From: Mya arenaria
Taxonomy: Eukaryota; Mollusca; Bivalvia; Myida; Myidae
Reading direction: 5' to 3'
DNA: 64,000 nt
Assembly: GCF_026914265.1 (NCBI RefSeq)
Contig: NC_069127.1
Span: 18,983,045 to 19,047,044 of the forward strand
The notes under the pieces were generated by a model that saw only the letters and a program-made list of their open reading frames with translations, was not told where the DNA came from and did not search any database. Below are positions 1-13,065 of this stretch, one piece after another; positions within the stretch are counted from its first letter, which is position 1; each line of letters opens with the position of its first letter. Position numbers and translations under genes: made by a program.

Positions 1-735
1 TTCGGCACAATGTATGGGACATAAAGTTCCATCAATTTGTATGGGACATAAAGTTTCGGCACAATGTATGGGACATAAAGTTTCGGCACAATGTATGGGA
101 CATAAAGTTTCGGCACAATGTATGGGACATAAAGTTCCAGCACAATGTATGGGACATAAAGTTCCAGCACTTTGTATGGGACATAAAGTTCCAGCAATTT
201 GTATGGGACATAAAGTTTTGGCACAATGTATGGGACATAAAGTTCCAGCACAGTGTATGGGACATAAAGTTCCATCAATTTGTATGGGACATAAAGTTTC
301 GGCACAATGTATGGGACATAAAGTTCCAGCACAATGTATAGGACATAAAATTTGAGGCACAGTGTATGGGACATAAAGTTCCAGCACAGTGTATGGGACA
401 TAAAGTTTCGGCACAGTGTATGGGACATGAAGTTCCAGCACAATGTATGGGACATGTAGTTCCAGCACTTTGTATGGGACATAAAGTTCCAGCACTTTGT
501 ATGGGACATAAAGTTTCGGCACAATGTATGGGACATAAAGTTCCAGCACTTTGTATGGGACATAAAGTTTCGGCACAATGTATGGGACATAAAGTTCCAG
601 CACTTTGTATGGGACATAAAGTTCCATCAATTTGTATGGGACATAAAGTTTCGGCACAATGTATGGGACATAAAGTTTCGGCACTTTGTATGGGACATAA
701 AGTTCCAGAACAATGTATGGGGACATTGAGCTCCA
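1..735. repeat. 27-bp minisatellite in a MED14 intron
   Basis: About 27 tandem copies of a 27-bp unit with the core ATGGGACATAAAGTTCC, followed by a variable tail (AGCACAATGT, TCGGCACAATGT, ATCAATTTGT). The array runs off the left window edge and decays after about 720. Because 27 is a multiple of 3 and the unit lacks stops in some frames, long ORFs open on both strands (plus strand MGHKVPAQC repeats). It lies beyond the last visible MED14 exon, so it is most likely intronic and non-coding. Confidence 0.93.
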
Positions 736-1184
736 ACACAATGTTTCAGACATTGAGATCAAGAAAAATGCATTGGGACCTTGAGCTCCGGCACATTATA
801 TAGGGACATTTTCATCGCAACGGCTCAACATATGCCCTTTGGTCACAAAACTGATAAAACTGTGACAGTGACTGTTGATTCAACATTTCTGTTTGCATAA
901 TATACAATCTACGTTGATCATAACCTTTTGAAAATGTACCTTTCTTTTTGAACCAATGAATGTTGAACATAGTTCAGATTTTAAGTGTTGACATCTTTAT
1001 ATATCCATTTCAAATGGTTTCTGAACTAGTGATATATAATGATGTCAAATTATGAGTCAAAGATGCTGAACATATGCATGCCAGGTATGTATCAACAATA
1101 ATTCCCAGTGTCTTCCCAGGATAAAGTGCAATGTAAAGCGTCATCTCTTAATTAAGTTTAATTAAAAAAAACAATCACCATTAC
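736..1184. other. MED14 intron, unique AT-rich sequence
   Basis: The 449 bases between the minisatellite and the leftmost MED14 exon show no further exon, no RNA-gene-like fold and no repeat I recognise. The next MED14 exon must lie off the window, so this intron is more than 1.18 kb long. Confidence 0.6.
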
Positions 1185-4100
1185 CTTTCTTTTTCTGTGG
1201 AAGCTCTCCACCTCATCCTCTTCTGGTTCATCTGAAACAAAGTTTGCATCAAAATTACAACTAAAGTACAGGTGCCATGTGCAATAATTATAGATTGCTT
1301 AACATTATTCTGTATAATACAGAGATAAACTAGGACAAGCACCCAGCCGGGATACACAAAAATCATTTTGGACAGTCCAAGCAACATGACTTTTTCAAGC
1401 TGTGCACAAGCTTAGTAGTAACTATCATCCCAATTAGCACTGAGAGTAAACAAGGAGTGTTATGGATAAAACAAATGCAAATATATAGTATTGGCCCAAG
1501 GAAGCTGAAACAGTGGAACAATTAGTGTATGCTCGCTCCAACAGGTAACAAGTATTTTTGCCCTAACTGGTCCTCAGGTCCAGGGTGGGCCACATGCCTC
1601 ACCCTAGCAGGCTACATGTTTCTGCATAAAGCCATAGGGCTTATATATGTGAGCAAGGATGGGAGTCATCATAGGACCAGGGCAATGGTGAACCAGGTGA
1701 ATATTAGGAGTAATCCTAATTGTATAGTTGTCACAGAATTAAAGATTATTTAGCCAGTCCAGGGCCCGGATTACTCTAATACTTTCTAACATGAGCAGGT
1801 CACTTCCGTGAAAAAAGATATTACTTTAACATAGGGTTGTTAATAACTTGTGAACATTAAATTAAAATAAATAGCACAATATGAGTTATTTCTTATTATA
1901 TAACCTCACGTGACTTGTCCATGTGAAATTTTAATATACACAACATTAGCAAATCTGTATTGTTACTCTTTGACATAATACAACGCTTTTCAAAAATCTA
2001 AAAATAGAAATTTAAATAAACTGGATACAACTATTTATATCATATGACTTCATGATAAGGTAGGAAAAAAATAATCATTTTATAGTTGACATTTATGAGG
2101 CAATTTATCAAGTGATATACAGACACGGTAAAATCAAACATCACAATCACTTATTTAAACAAATATCAGATGACATGAACGGTGATAGCAGATAATGTAA
2201 ATTATATGCCATCACTCTCCATGGCATCTGATACTCACCGTAAATGGTAGTGTAAGGTCCATTAGTGAATGCAAACGTGTTGAGTGGCACCAGCTTGCCA
2301 GCCTTCATGAAGGCGGTGACAGGGTTGGGATCATCCCCTCCCTCCTGGATCCCCTCTCCCTCTGCGGTGCTGGGGGTGGTCTCCAACATATGGTAGTGGA
2401 ACTGTACCGACCGTGGGGGGCTGTCCTCGACACTTACAATCTGTTATTTTTACACAAATATTGAGGTTAAGTTTGAGATTCATAATGTACATACAATAGA
2501 GCCATCACAGAAGTGATTAACACCCACTAGATTATGCCTGAATACAGGAATGGCTAAATACTACACAAGATTTTCTAAATGTTTTTTTTAACTAAGTCAA
2601 GGGAAAAACTTTGTTAAGACAAAGTGAAAAGTCGAAGAAATCACCTGTGAACAATAGACTATGCCAACCAACTCTCCTATGAACTTTAAATAGTGTAGAT
2701 GCTTTACCTTTGGTGCTGCAAGCAACCCAATATTGTTCAGATCATTATCTTATTAATTCAAGGGCCATAACTATTGTAAGACAATGTGAAATGAAGATAT
2801 CGCAGGTGCACAACTGCCTTACAAGAGTAGGTGCAATATTTCTGGCGGTTCATGAGATTTTGTTAATGAACTGTTTGGGACTCTTCTTTAGCTCCCACAT
2901 AATTATCTGGAGTATAACTATGCTGTAAATGATTCTTTTTGAAGAATAACTAGAGACAAAAGTTAATACAAAATTATTCAAGCTCAGGTAAACATGACAA
3001 TAATATGTTGATATTTTACAATAAAAAAAAAAGAGTTTTATAATCAAAAAGGTGTTACTCTTTTAAAAAAAAAGAAGATTGAAGTTTTTTACTTACGACA
3101 TGGTGGTTCGTTTGTTTTGGCACAGTAATGTAAAGACGTTGCGGTGGGAGGTCCTTTATTGGATGATCCTCCTTGTTAACCAGGGGTAACTGTTGCCTAG
3201 CAACTGTGTGCAGGCACTCCACAGATCTCTCACAACGCAGCATTGTCAGGTGCAACCTACACAGAGACAAACTTTATATAACATACAAGATGATAATTGT
3301 TTTAGTGACTGATGTGACAGAGTAAACAAACAATGTTATTTGTGCTCGTATTATTGTAATTCAATGACTTGAGTGAATTACCAAATATCTACCCTAACAC
3401 ATTGCATGATCATAGATGGTCCTGGTTTACACCAAAAACATGAATCTGCTTGTGAGGCAGCAGTTTACCTTGTTATGAAAAGAAAACAATCCCCATACAA
3501 TAGGCAGAGGTGGGACTTTAGAATTGAACTCAGAAATGGGAAAGGTCCATGTATTGCTTTTTTAGCTAAAAAAATAACTGCTGTGTTAGTCCATAGTTTC
3601 AATACAAAGTATGAATTTCAAACCAGGAAGAATAAAGATGTTTTGCCATGTAATACAACCAACCTGAGCTTGACCAGATGTTTTTGGATAACTTTCCTGT
3701 CTCCATTTAGAGAGTCTTCAAGTTCCTTAAGCACTGGCAGATCTGTAAATATCCACATTGAACAATGAAGCATCCCATACAATCTTTGGTTTTGAACACT
3801 GTAATGACCTTTTAATGCTAAAATTTAGTTCAGGAATGAGGCATTCAAACTCTAGTCAAAGTGTCGCCCCTTTCGTTAAAATACAATTATTTGGGAATTA
3901 TCCTACCTTGTGTTTCAAACATTATTTAGTGTGAAAGTGAAAGTTTACTAATATAGAAACTAATTTGATAAGATGAAAATGGCTTGAATTAAACGTGTGG
4001 CAGTTCTACTGCAATTTGCATTTCTGAAAAGGTAGCTTTAAGCTTTTGGAATCAATCATTGAAAGCATTACTAGGGTTTAATTTTACGGATCTTGATAAG

Positions 4101-7100
4101 GCAGCCAAAAGAATCAAGCCTAGGATACTGACTGGACAGTAGAGCTGGGCGATATTATTGATATAATGCTAATATATTACGTTACGCAGAAAAAGAAAAG
4201 ATGTGCTACGCATCGGCAGTATATCTATATTTACTTGTCTTGAAAAATGGACAAAAATAACCATTTCCTACTAGTATAATTAAGTGTATTATAATAGTTC
4301 TTGATGTTTCAGTATGTTGGTTTGTCAAAATGAAACAGACATAAAATGTCAGTCAGTCAGTCAGAAACCAATAATTATCATTTTAATGAATATAATCCTT
4401 GTCAAACATGAAATCAGATGTCGTAGAAAATAAAGATGAAAAAAATATACATTTTATGAATGAAGCACAAATTCTGTTTTACTCAATATATCACTGTTTG
4501 CAACAATACCCATACTGGATAGAGACCAACAACTTTGCCAAAAGCACTACATCATCATAGGGGTGAAAGTGCCAAAGTGGTTAAATAGTATATGTTTATG
4601 TCTTTCACCGCAACGGTAGTGGGTTCAAACCCCACTATTGAAACATTCTCTTGGCCTTTAAAATTGACATCAGTACTGGCTCCTACCCAGAAAGTGGATC
4701 CAAGAGTGATTCCTCTGTTTTTATAATCAAGCAAAGGTAAATTATTATACTATAAACTTAACTAAGCAACTACATCACTTCACTCCCACTCTATAATGTA
4801 GCCCTCACCTATTGATGGCAGTGAAGCCATCATCATGCCACGTTGAGCGTCTATGGTGATACGCAGCTGCTCTGTTGAAGTACACGGGTGGAGTACAGGC
4901 ACATGGAGCGCCAGGGGCAGGTCCCGTATTTCACCTATAAAAAGATTAAAAGAGCATGACAATGATAATACCTTTTACTTAGAAAAACAGAAAAGCTAAA
5001 AACAAATTTTAGTTTTCATTAAAAAGGATAATATAAGCACACTTACACTTCCCTTCAATGAACCTCTGTATGGAGTAAGCCAGGTCCTTAAGCTTAGTCC
5101 TTGTGCGCACTTCGACCGTCGTCATAAGGAGACGTTCCAGTGACAGGTGTTCACTGTGTATGTTTGTGCCGACACGGCGACACTCGTCAGGGAGCATGGC
5201 AGGTGTGTGGGAAACACACAGTTGTTTGTCATCATCCTCTTCATTCACATGGACTGACAGACGGTACCCTGTGGTACAAGCAGACTATTATTGTATTCTT
5301 ACATTATGGATACACATTTGTTTAAGCTCAACTTAGACCAACAAAGTGTGTCTCTGTTAATACTGGTATGAGACCTCTAAACCATTTCTATTCTTTAAAT
5401 ATAGGAATGAGGGTCTGACTTAGTTTTTCACATAATATAGCCTAAACCTTATATTATTAGGTGAGGTATTTTGTGAAAATATCTTGTTAATTTTATTCAT
5501 ATTTTTTAAAATTATTTAAGGTCTACCATGAAAGAATTATTAAACAGGATATTTAGGAATGATAAAACATAAATGTTAATATGTAGCATGAACAAGAAGA
5601 ATAATATGATATACCATATACAGAATCATAATATATAACATAAAAGGAAGCATGATATATGGCACAGGCAAGAATCATAATATATAGCATAATCAAGAAG
5701 CATGATATGATATAGCATACAAAAGAATGATACCATAAATCATAAACAAGTATGACAAGCATAGGCCAGAAGTACGATATGATAAAACGTAAACCAGAAA
5801 TATGATATCATATAGCATAAACCAGAAAATGATATGATAAAGCATAAACCAGAAATATGATATGATATGATATGATGTAGCATAAACCAGAAATGTGATA
5901 TGAAGTAGCATAAACCAGAAATATGATATGATGTAAAATAAACCAGTAATATGGTATGATATGGCATAAACCAGTAATATGGTATGATATGGCATAAACC
6001 AGTAATATGGTATGATATGGCATAAACCAGAAATGTGATATGAAGTAGCATAAACCAGAAATATGATATGATGTAAAATAAACCAGTAAAATGGTATGAT
6101 ATGGCATAAACCAGTAATATGGTATGATATGGCATAAACCAGTAATATGGTATGATATGGCATAAACCAGTAATATGGTATGATATGGCATAAACCAGTA
6201 ATATGGTATGATATGGCATAAACCAGTAATATGGTATGAAGAAAGAAGAACCACGGACTTACTGATGGCATCAGGGACCTTTTCTTTTTCTTTTTTCATA
6301 AAGTCCCTGTGAAAAGAGATACCAGTCATTTACAATACACATATAAAATGGATCTTGTTTTAACTATGTTCTGGAAGATATACAATCTGTGCTAAAACCT
6401 GTAACTCAAGTATTCATTTCTGAACAGATAATAAATACAAAATTTAACATTTGGCATGGCCTTATATTTTGAGATCATAATTGTTTATATGATATTTCAT
6501 TAAACTTCTGCAATGGCCATAGCATGAAGCATGAGATTCACGTAGTAAGTAAAAAGTACTCTGAAATTTTCTTAAGCAGATAAGAGCTTACCTCCAGTAG
6601 GAGACAGTGAGACACTTGCCAACAGAGTATTCGTCAATGTACAGTGAATCTCCAAGTCTCTCCCGTATCAGTTTCTGAGCCTGTAATGTCAAGTATTCAA
6701 CTACCTTTCTAGCACATACAGACAAAATGCATGCTTTTAAATCTATGTATATAGATTATAGATACTCCAATAAAACTCCTTGTTTGGTAAGCGAAATCAG
6801 CTTACAAATCAAATTAGCCCAAAGACTTATACTCTTAAACAGATTTACGGACCAACAATTACGTGAAATACACAGACTTTCCAGTGTTTCTGCAGGTCGC
6901 TATAATCTCAAAGGGCTGCAAGGGTATAGATCAGGATTCATCATCCCTGAGCCCTATCAACTATGCAGGTAGCTAAATGATGCCTTTAACACTAAATAAT
7001 AACATGCATGTATTGCTAATAGTTTTCAAACAAACATATCAAGATTAAAAATATCAAGATTAAAATAGTTTAAAAATGATTCTACCTGTGAGTTGAGAAC

Positions 7101-10100
7101 TTCCAGCTGAAGTGACTGACAAAATGAATCTTGGCCTTCGTCAAGGATATATGAGTATTAACATGAAATGCACTTTTGAAATCATTGTACCTTGAATATT
7201 ATTCTTTTGACAAACAATGAACATGTATACGGTCAATATTTTTAACTTACAATTTTATTTTACAAGAGTGTTATTATTAACATCTGATACTAATTGTTAA
7301 CAGACTATAATAGTAATGGATAGATTAATCACTACATCTATGCCAATAGTCACAAATCCATTGATGCAAAGGATACGTAGCACTCTGTATAAGTCATGTA
7401 ATGGTTTGTCGTTGTCCAAGAGCCGGGACTGCGCAACTCGGTGAATATAACCAACCTACAAAATGTAACATGTGTATAGTTGCTTAATGAAAATTATTTT
7501 AACCTTTAAATACTTGGGAAAGTAATATGAAATAAGGCATCACCCTTAACAGGCTCTTTATGGACAGAACTAACGTTATACTCTCAAATTTGTATCTATT
7601 TCAAACAACTTTCATTTGTTCCATTTTCTTGTTACATACATTTACATTAACAGAATCATAAAATTATCAGTTTTAAAATAATTACAGTGAAAGAAAATTG
7701 TATGTGTAATTTTGTAATAAATGCAGGCAAAATCGGCTGATCGTAAGAGTACATTTACATGTGTTATTACTGATAAACTGTTAAAATGTTGGATAAAACA
7801 GTCATATGAGATATATATAAGAGATATATAAAATACATGTTTTACCTGGAGGCTATGTACAAGGGCTTTACCATCTAAAAAATCAAAGAAAAACAAGATG
7901 CAGCCTACATGAACCATTTCTAATAATAATGCAGGGCACCTGTTCGTAGAACCGGCAACAAAAATTGAAAAACTAAATTCAAGTAAAAAAATATTTTTTT
8001 ATTTATTGTCAGAGAGCATTTTTAACAATAAAGACCACACAATAGATTTTAACAAAATCTAGATTAACTGACCAGACACTATATATATATATAAGAAATT
8101 AGATGCAAGAAAGCCCATACCTCCTGTCTCATGGTTCTCTACAAGTATGTCAATGTGCAGCAGTCGCCAGGGAATGACAGGGCTGTCCTCCATCAATGTC
8201 AAGGTCACCTGAAACTCATGCTCCACAAGGAACTTCACACGGCCATTCTCTGTAACAAAGAATAGTGTGATTAATCAAACCAAAGCTCCAAAGACTTCCA
8301 GCATGTACTTGATTGTACATGTACAATGAAATTATCCACATCATTTTAAAAATAGATTTTGTCTTTCAGATCTATTTCAAATTAAATTAGTCGATTGTCA
8401 AAGTAAGACAACTTTAGCATATTAGAGTCTGCTTGTTAAAGCTGCACTCTCACAGATTTACCGTTTTTACAACTTTTTTATTTTTTGTCTTGGAATGATC
8501 AAATTTTTGCGTAGATATCTGCAAACCAATGATAAAAGACTGCTGACAAAAGATCAGATCGCACATCTTCATATTTTCATTCCAAATTTCATGTTTTATG
8601 GCTTAAACCATTTAAGAAAAGTGCATAAAACATCAATTTTGGGATGGAAATATGCAATGCTGCAATCTGATCTTTTGTCGGCAGTCTTTTATCACTGGTT
8701 GGCAGATATTTACGCCAAAATTTGCTCGTTCCAAGACAAAGATAAAAAAGTTGTCAAAACTTTCAATCTGTGAGAGTGCAGCTTTAACTGAACTTAATTT
8801 ACTTTTTCACCAAGGTCAGGGTTATAGTAAATCATAAATAATTAAATATAATATAGTAAATAAGACAGTCACAACTCCTGACCAACTTCTACAAATGTCA
8901 TTTACAAATGATTTCTATCAAGTAAATAGACTTCAAAAGAGACAGTTTCATCCATACAAATGCATGTTACCAATTTTAAGTTTCCTCATGTGTTTGGGTA
9001 ACTCGGAGGAGACCAGACGATACTGGATGACCTGATTAAGGCGCTGTAGGACCTGCTTTTTCTCGCTGGATGTGATTGGGTCCGGAGGGACTATTTTCTC
9101 TCTGATGCAGGTGGGTAGGCGAGGATATGTACCCAGTGTTAGCACGTCTATGGCACATGGCAGGGAAAAATTTGGCAACCTGAAGAAGTGAAAACAGTTA
9201 TATATGAGTAGAACAAGATATAACACAAGCTTGTTTTTAACAAAATACATGCTAGTAGCATGTACCATCTGATATTTCATTTTATAAACAATTTTCAGTA
9301 TATAAAAATTTAGACTATTTAGAAAGAAAATTCATGTGCATTAGCTTGCAATAAATCATTCACTCCGATGTTCTGGTGTCAGATGAGTAAGCTAGGAATT
9401 GAGCCCTGGACCCCATGGGCAAGAGGCAAACACAAGTATCACCAAAATGTAGTAAATTCACCCTTTTAATCTAATTCACCCTTTTAATCATCTATGTACT
9501 TAAAAGGCATCAAATGCAATACTCCTTACATTGTACATAGAACTTCGTACACCCCAACAGTGAATACTCAACAGAAATAACATTTTTTTGTCAAACTGAT
9601 CCTACCTAGCATTGACTAAAGTTTCCCGAGACATTTTTGCCAAGGTGTCCGCTGTCTCAATAAAATACATAGACTGCTGCTCCAGGAAGTTGCAGATTTT
9701 CTGAAATGTCATTAGAAAAAATGCAAAGTTAATTACGTTCACCCTCATACTACTTAAACATTTCATATGTATACATAGAATGTGCACACCTTTGTAGACA
9801 TTAAATGTGCATAGCTCTGTAGACATTAATTGTGTATTGCTATGTAGACATTAAAGATAAAATTAAACTTTCAGTTTTTTATAAGACTCTTCATCTTTAC
9901 GAAAGCTGTAGAAACTAATTTAAAAGGAGTCTCTCATGTTTTGGCACCAATATTTTCCTGGTAATGCATCTGAAAACAATTAAATCATTTTACTCTTTGC
10001 TACCAAACTGCAGAAAAAATACATTTAAAATTCAAAAAAATATCCTGCTTTTAGTGGAGTGCAAAACCACACCGGTTCAGTCAAGGAAAATAAAAAAAAA

Positions 10101-11801
10101 ATGACAAGAAACCTCACACCAAAAGGGATTCATACACAAACATACGGATAACTTGATCTTTAAGCCTCTTCTTGAATCGTATTTCTAAGGCTATTCAAAA
10201 TCATAGACTTCAAAAACAATATTTGTGCATAGACATGTACCAACATTTGTTGAAGGGTTCCAGCTGTCAGTATCTTAGTTTTAACACTCCTAATGATTTG
10301 CCACACTATATTTTGTCATACAAAAAAGTGCATTTCACAAAAACATAAGAGAGCCCCTTTAAAGTAACTTTGAGATAGATAATAAGACAGACAAATCATA
10401 TTTCCTATATCACAATAATGTTACAACATTGGTGAACATTATAGAAGCAATCTTTAAAATTTTAAATTTTTATCACTCATAAGATGGTTGTTGAAAAAGT
10501 GGGTATTTTTATTTTTTTCTACATGTGACAACTAGGATATACGTACCGCACACTTGTCAACCTTGCTGGCACTGTTCGCCCACTTCACGAGGGCCAATAG
10601 ACGTATAAACAGCTGTCGAGTCCTGCTCGCATACTGCACTATCTCTATCTTTCTGTAATGACCAATTCAACTCATATCTACATTATGAATATATCATTGA
10701 TTTGATATAACTATTTTTTTTTATAAAAGATATATCATATAATGTTTTAAAATTGTCACCCATCTTGCAGAAATAAGATTGATTAACACTTTTTGCACCA
10801 TATGTCAATATGTATTAGAAATGGTCTAAAATTCTTTTAGTTTATAATATCATAATAATATAGTCATTTAACAGTCTTCGTCAAAGGACATTACCTTTCC
10901 ATATCTGTTTTTCGTGGCAGGCTGAAATAAATATTGAACAAATAATTAGAAGTTTTTCACTTTCTCTGTCTTCTAATTTATTTTTAAGAATGTTCATCTG
11001 TATTATAATTTATTCATCACTTTCTATCATAGTAACAAAGATATACAATAATTATACAAGAATTAATGAAAAGATAACTATTTTGCATCAGGAAACAAAA
11101 ATCCCTTTAAGTGGATACCATTTAGAACTTTTTTTTCAATTTAATGTATGTTTTGCATTCATTGTCAATTTATTGCCTAATCAGGATCAAAAGGCTGATT
11201 TTCTCTTGACCAAAAAATAGTAAAATTACCCTGTGCATAAGAATATTTAGTCCTTGGACAAATCTAAACCATGCTTCAGTTCAAGAAAGATAAATCTAAA
11301 ATTCTACCATTCACGTTTTTTATTTCTGTGGTAATAGTAGAATACAAAAACGCTAAGTTTCATTATCGGGAACATGGATAGTAGTGTTTTCACTGCCTGG
11401 TTTGTTTTGTTTCCTGATTGGGAAATAAACCCTTCTAAATCAGTTTTAGATCTGTCTTTTCAGTATTAGACCTAGTTTCAGAGTCTGTAGGCTCAATTTT
11501 CATATAAACAGGACAATTAAATGAAAAATGGTTGTTTTTTTCCCTGAGTTTCCCTTATTTCCAGACTGGGCAATTTCCTACTTAACCACTGTTTTGTAGG
11601 GTAATAGCATTATGCTGCATATTTATTTAACTGCTTTTTATACAAATTTCTCGATATTAAAGCATACATTTCTGATAGGACAACCATCTCATGGTATGTC
11701 CTCTGCACGATGAAGTCTATGAGTGTAGCTAGAGAGATTGTCCCCACCCCCATGCCCATGGGGTTCTGGGCAACAACCATGGCGCCCTCTGTAGGAGGCA
11801 T
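1185..11801 (-). CDS. MED14: Mediator complex subunit 14 (MED14), N-terminal half, 17 exons
   Basis: MED14 is the backbone subunit joining head, middle and tail of the nuclear Mediator complex, which couples activators to RNA polymerase II. Exons read on the minus strand: 11668-11801, 10895-10921, 10547-10652, 9606-9700, 8971-9179, 8121-8249, 7846-7874, 7377-7455, 7086-7129, 6592-6680, 6263-6306, 5047-5268, 4809-4934, 3664-3742, 3097-3256, 2239-2440, 1185-1231. All have GT/AG borders and compatible phases, giving 1821 nt (607 codons). The translation follows animal MED14 throughout: [20 protein letters not shown], then [83 protein letters not shown] and HLSLERLL. The start ATG (11799-11801) has an in-frame TAG 12 nt upstream (11814-11816). 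Exon 17 ends in an acidic stretch plus KRK, like the segment before the basic linker of human MED14. The rest (roughly 850 residues if of human length) is off the left edge. Spacing between exons is 170-1300 nt, partly filled by repeats. Confidence 0.96.
4561..4640 (+). repeat. tRNA-derived SINE or tRNA relic (Ser/Leu-like)
   Basis: A box-A-like stretch, GTGCCAAAGTGGTTAA, is followed about 40 nt later by a box-B-like GTGGGTTCAAACCCCAC, in the order and spacing of a long-variable-arm tRNA. The acceptor stem does not close, so a working tRNA is unlikely. It sits inside the MED14 intron between exons 13 and 14. Confidence 0.6.
5580..6237. repeat. 28-bp minisatellite in MED14 intron 11
   Basis: Tandem copies of CATAAACCAGTAATATGGTA plus TGATATGG (28 bp), sharp from about 5935 to 6237 and degenerate to the left. 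A higher-order pattern is visible: a block with AAATGTGATATGAAGTAG recurs at about 5888 and 6030. Since 28 is not a multiple of 3, all three minus frames read the same peptide string in rotation, which produces overlapping spurious ORFs. The right end is only about 25 bases from exon 11. Confidence 0.93.
8436..8787. mobile_element. TTAA-flanked MITE (AGCTGCACTCTC ends), copy 1
   Basis: TTAA at both borders (8436-8439 and 8784-8787). The ends are inverted: AGCTGCACTCTCACAGATT on the left, AATCTGTGAGAGTGCAGCT on the right. The inverted similarity runs far inward (CTTTTGTCAGCAGTCTTTTAT type arms), so the 344-bp element is almost one long foldback. It has no coding capacity. TTAA target use points to the piggyBac/Kolobok type of cut-and-paste transposon. 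It lies in MED14 intron 5. Further copies or pieces are at 25630, 51430, 61510 and 61788. Confidence 0.88.
9920..10362. mobile_element. Second TTAA-flanked MITE family, copy 1
   Basis: Borders TTAA 9920-9923 and TTAA 10359-10362, with ends AAGGAGTCTCTCATGTTTTG and, in reverse, AGGGGCTCTCTTATGTTTTT. The internal text GTTGAAGGGTT..CAGTATCTTAG..AATGATTTGCCACAC recurs at 29153-29578, so this is an interspersed family. No ORF. It lies in the MED14 intron between exons 3 and 4. Confidence 0.75.
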
Positions 11802-11907
11802 GCTCTTCTGCCTCTAGATGCGGTGTCACATCACTGAAAGTATATGTGAAGAACCATTTTATAATAATAATAGTAGTAGTCTACAAAATTCATGATCAAC
11901 AGTCACA

Positions 11908-13065
11908 TAAAACAAGAGCTGTCGTAAGACAGCGCGCTCGACTTTGCTGCTTTGACTTAGAAGTGAATATAATAACAATGTAATATTACCAAGTGTAATC
12001 TATTTATGTCAAACCTAACTAAAATTATTCAATACATAAGGTAACTTTGATGCTGCCCTCCCACCACCCGAAAAATGACACAAGTCATTCAAATAGCTTG
12101 ATTTCCAATTATGAAAATGTGGTAAAGAATATACAAATATGCCTTTTAAAAGAAATTAAAAACCAAAACAAATCAAGGGCCATATAGTATAGCCCTCCTT
12201 GTTTTCCCTTGGTAAAAAACTGGTTAAGAACGTAAAAATGTGCCTGTCAAAAAAAAAAAAAATATTCAAGGGACATTATTTGTATTTAGGGTTAAAATGG
12301 AGTTATGTTTCTTGTTGTAAGATGGTCGTAAATAATTTTGAATTTTATTAAGTGCATTGCATGAAAGGTATAGAAGTGTTTTTTATTAAAATCCCAACTT
12401 GCCCTTAACTTTTACTTGCCTAAAACTTTAACCTAAGTCAATCAGGGGCCATAACTTGTATTAAGGATATGGAGTTATGTAACCTCATTGGGTGTTGGTC
12501 CTGAACAATTGTGTGAAGTATTAAGTCAATTGAATGAAGGGTATAGAAGTTATTAATAAATATCCCAACCTGCCCTATAACTTTTACCTAAGTTCCATAG
12601 TCAATCAGGGGCCATAATTTGTATAAAAGATAATATGGAGTTATCTAACCTTATTATGTGATAGCTCTGAACAACTGTGTGAATTGTGAAGTCAATTGAA
12701 TGAATGGTATTGGAGTTGTAAGTGAAAATCCCAACTTGCCCTAAAACTTAAACCTGACCTAAAACTTTAACCTAAGTCAATCAGGGGCCATAACTTGTAT
12801 TAAGGATAATATGGAGTTATGAAACATCATTGTGTGATGGTCCTGAACAACTGTGTGAAGTATTAAGTCAATTGAACAAAGGGTATAGAAGTTATTTATA
12901 AATATCCCAACCTGCCCTAAAACTTTAACCTTAGTTTCATAGCCAATCAGGGACCATAATCTGTGTAAAGAATAATATGGAGTTATCTAACCTCATCATG
13001 TGATGGCCCTGAACAACTGTGTGAAGTATTAACTGAATTGAATGAAAGGAACTTGAGACATAATG
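11908..13065. mobile_element. pearl/Helitron-like interspersed element with ~165-bp tandem core
   Basis: The left end, CAAGAGCTGTCGTAAGACAG, can fold (GCTGTC-GTAA-GACAGC) and is followed by CGCGCTCGACT. The middle holds about four to five head-to-tail copies of a 163-177-bp unit: the phrase GGGCCATAA recurs near 12447, 12610, 12787 and 12950 (last one diverged), with GTTATCTAACCTCAT and CTGAACAACTGTGTGAA in each. Bivalve pearl elements are known to have this build, unique ends around a ~160-bp tandem core. I infer the family from layout only. No coding sequence. Confidence 0.6.

Noticed and set aside
14-803. Protein-coding gene with MGHKVPAQC repeats
   Set aside because: Openness follows from a 27-bp unit with few stops; both strands are open and it lies inside a MED14 intron.
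3373-3768. 131-codon plus-strand ORF
   Set aside because: It runs antisense over MED14 exon 14 and its intron, with no recognisable protein.
5553-6329. Overlapping minus-strand ORFs with repeated [15 protein letters not shown]
   Set aside because: The same peptide appears in all three frames because the 28-bp unit shifts frame every copy; non-coding minisatellite.
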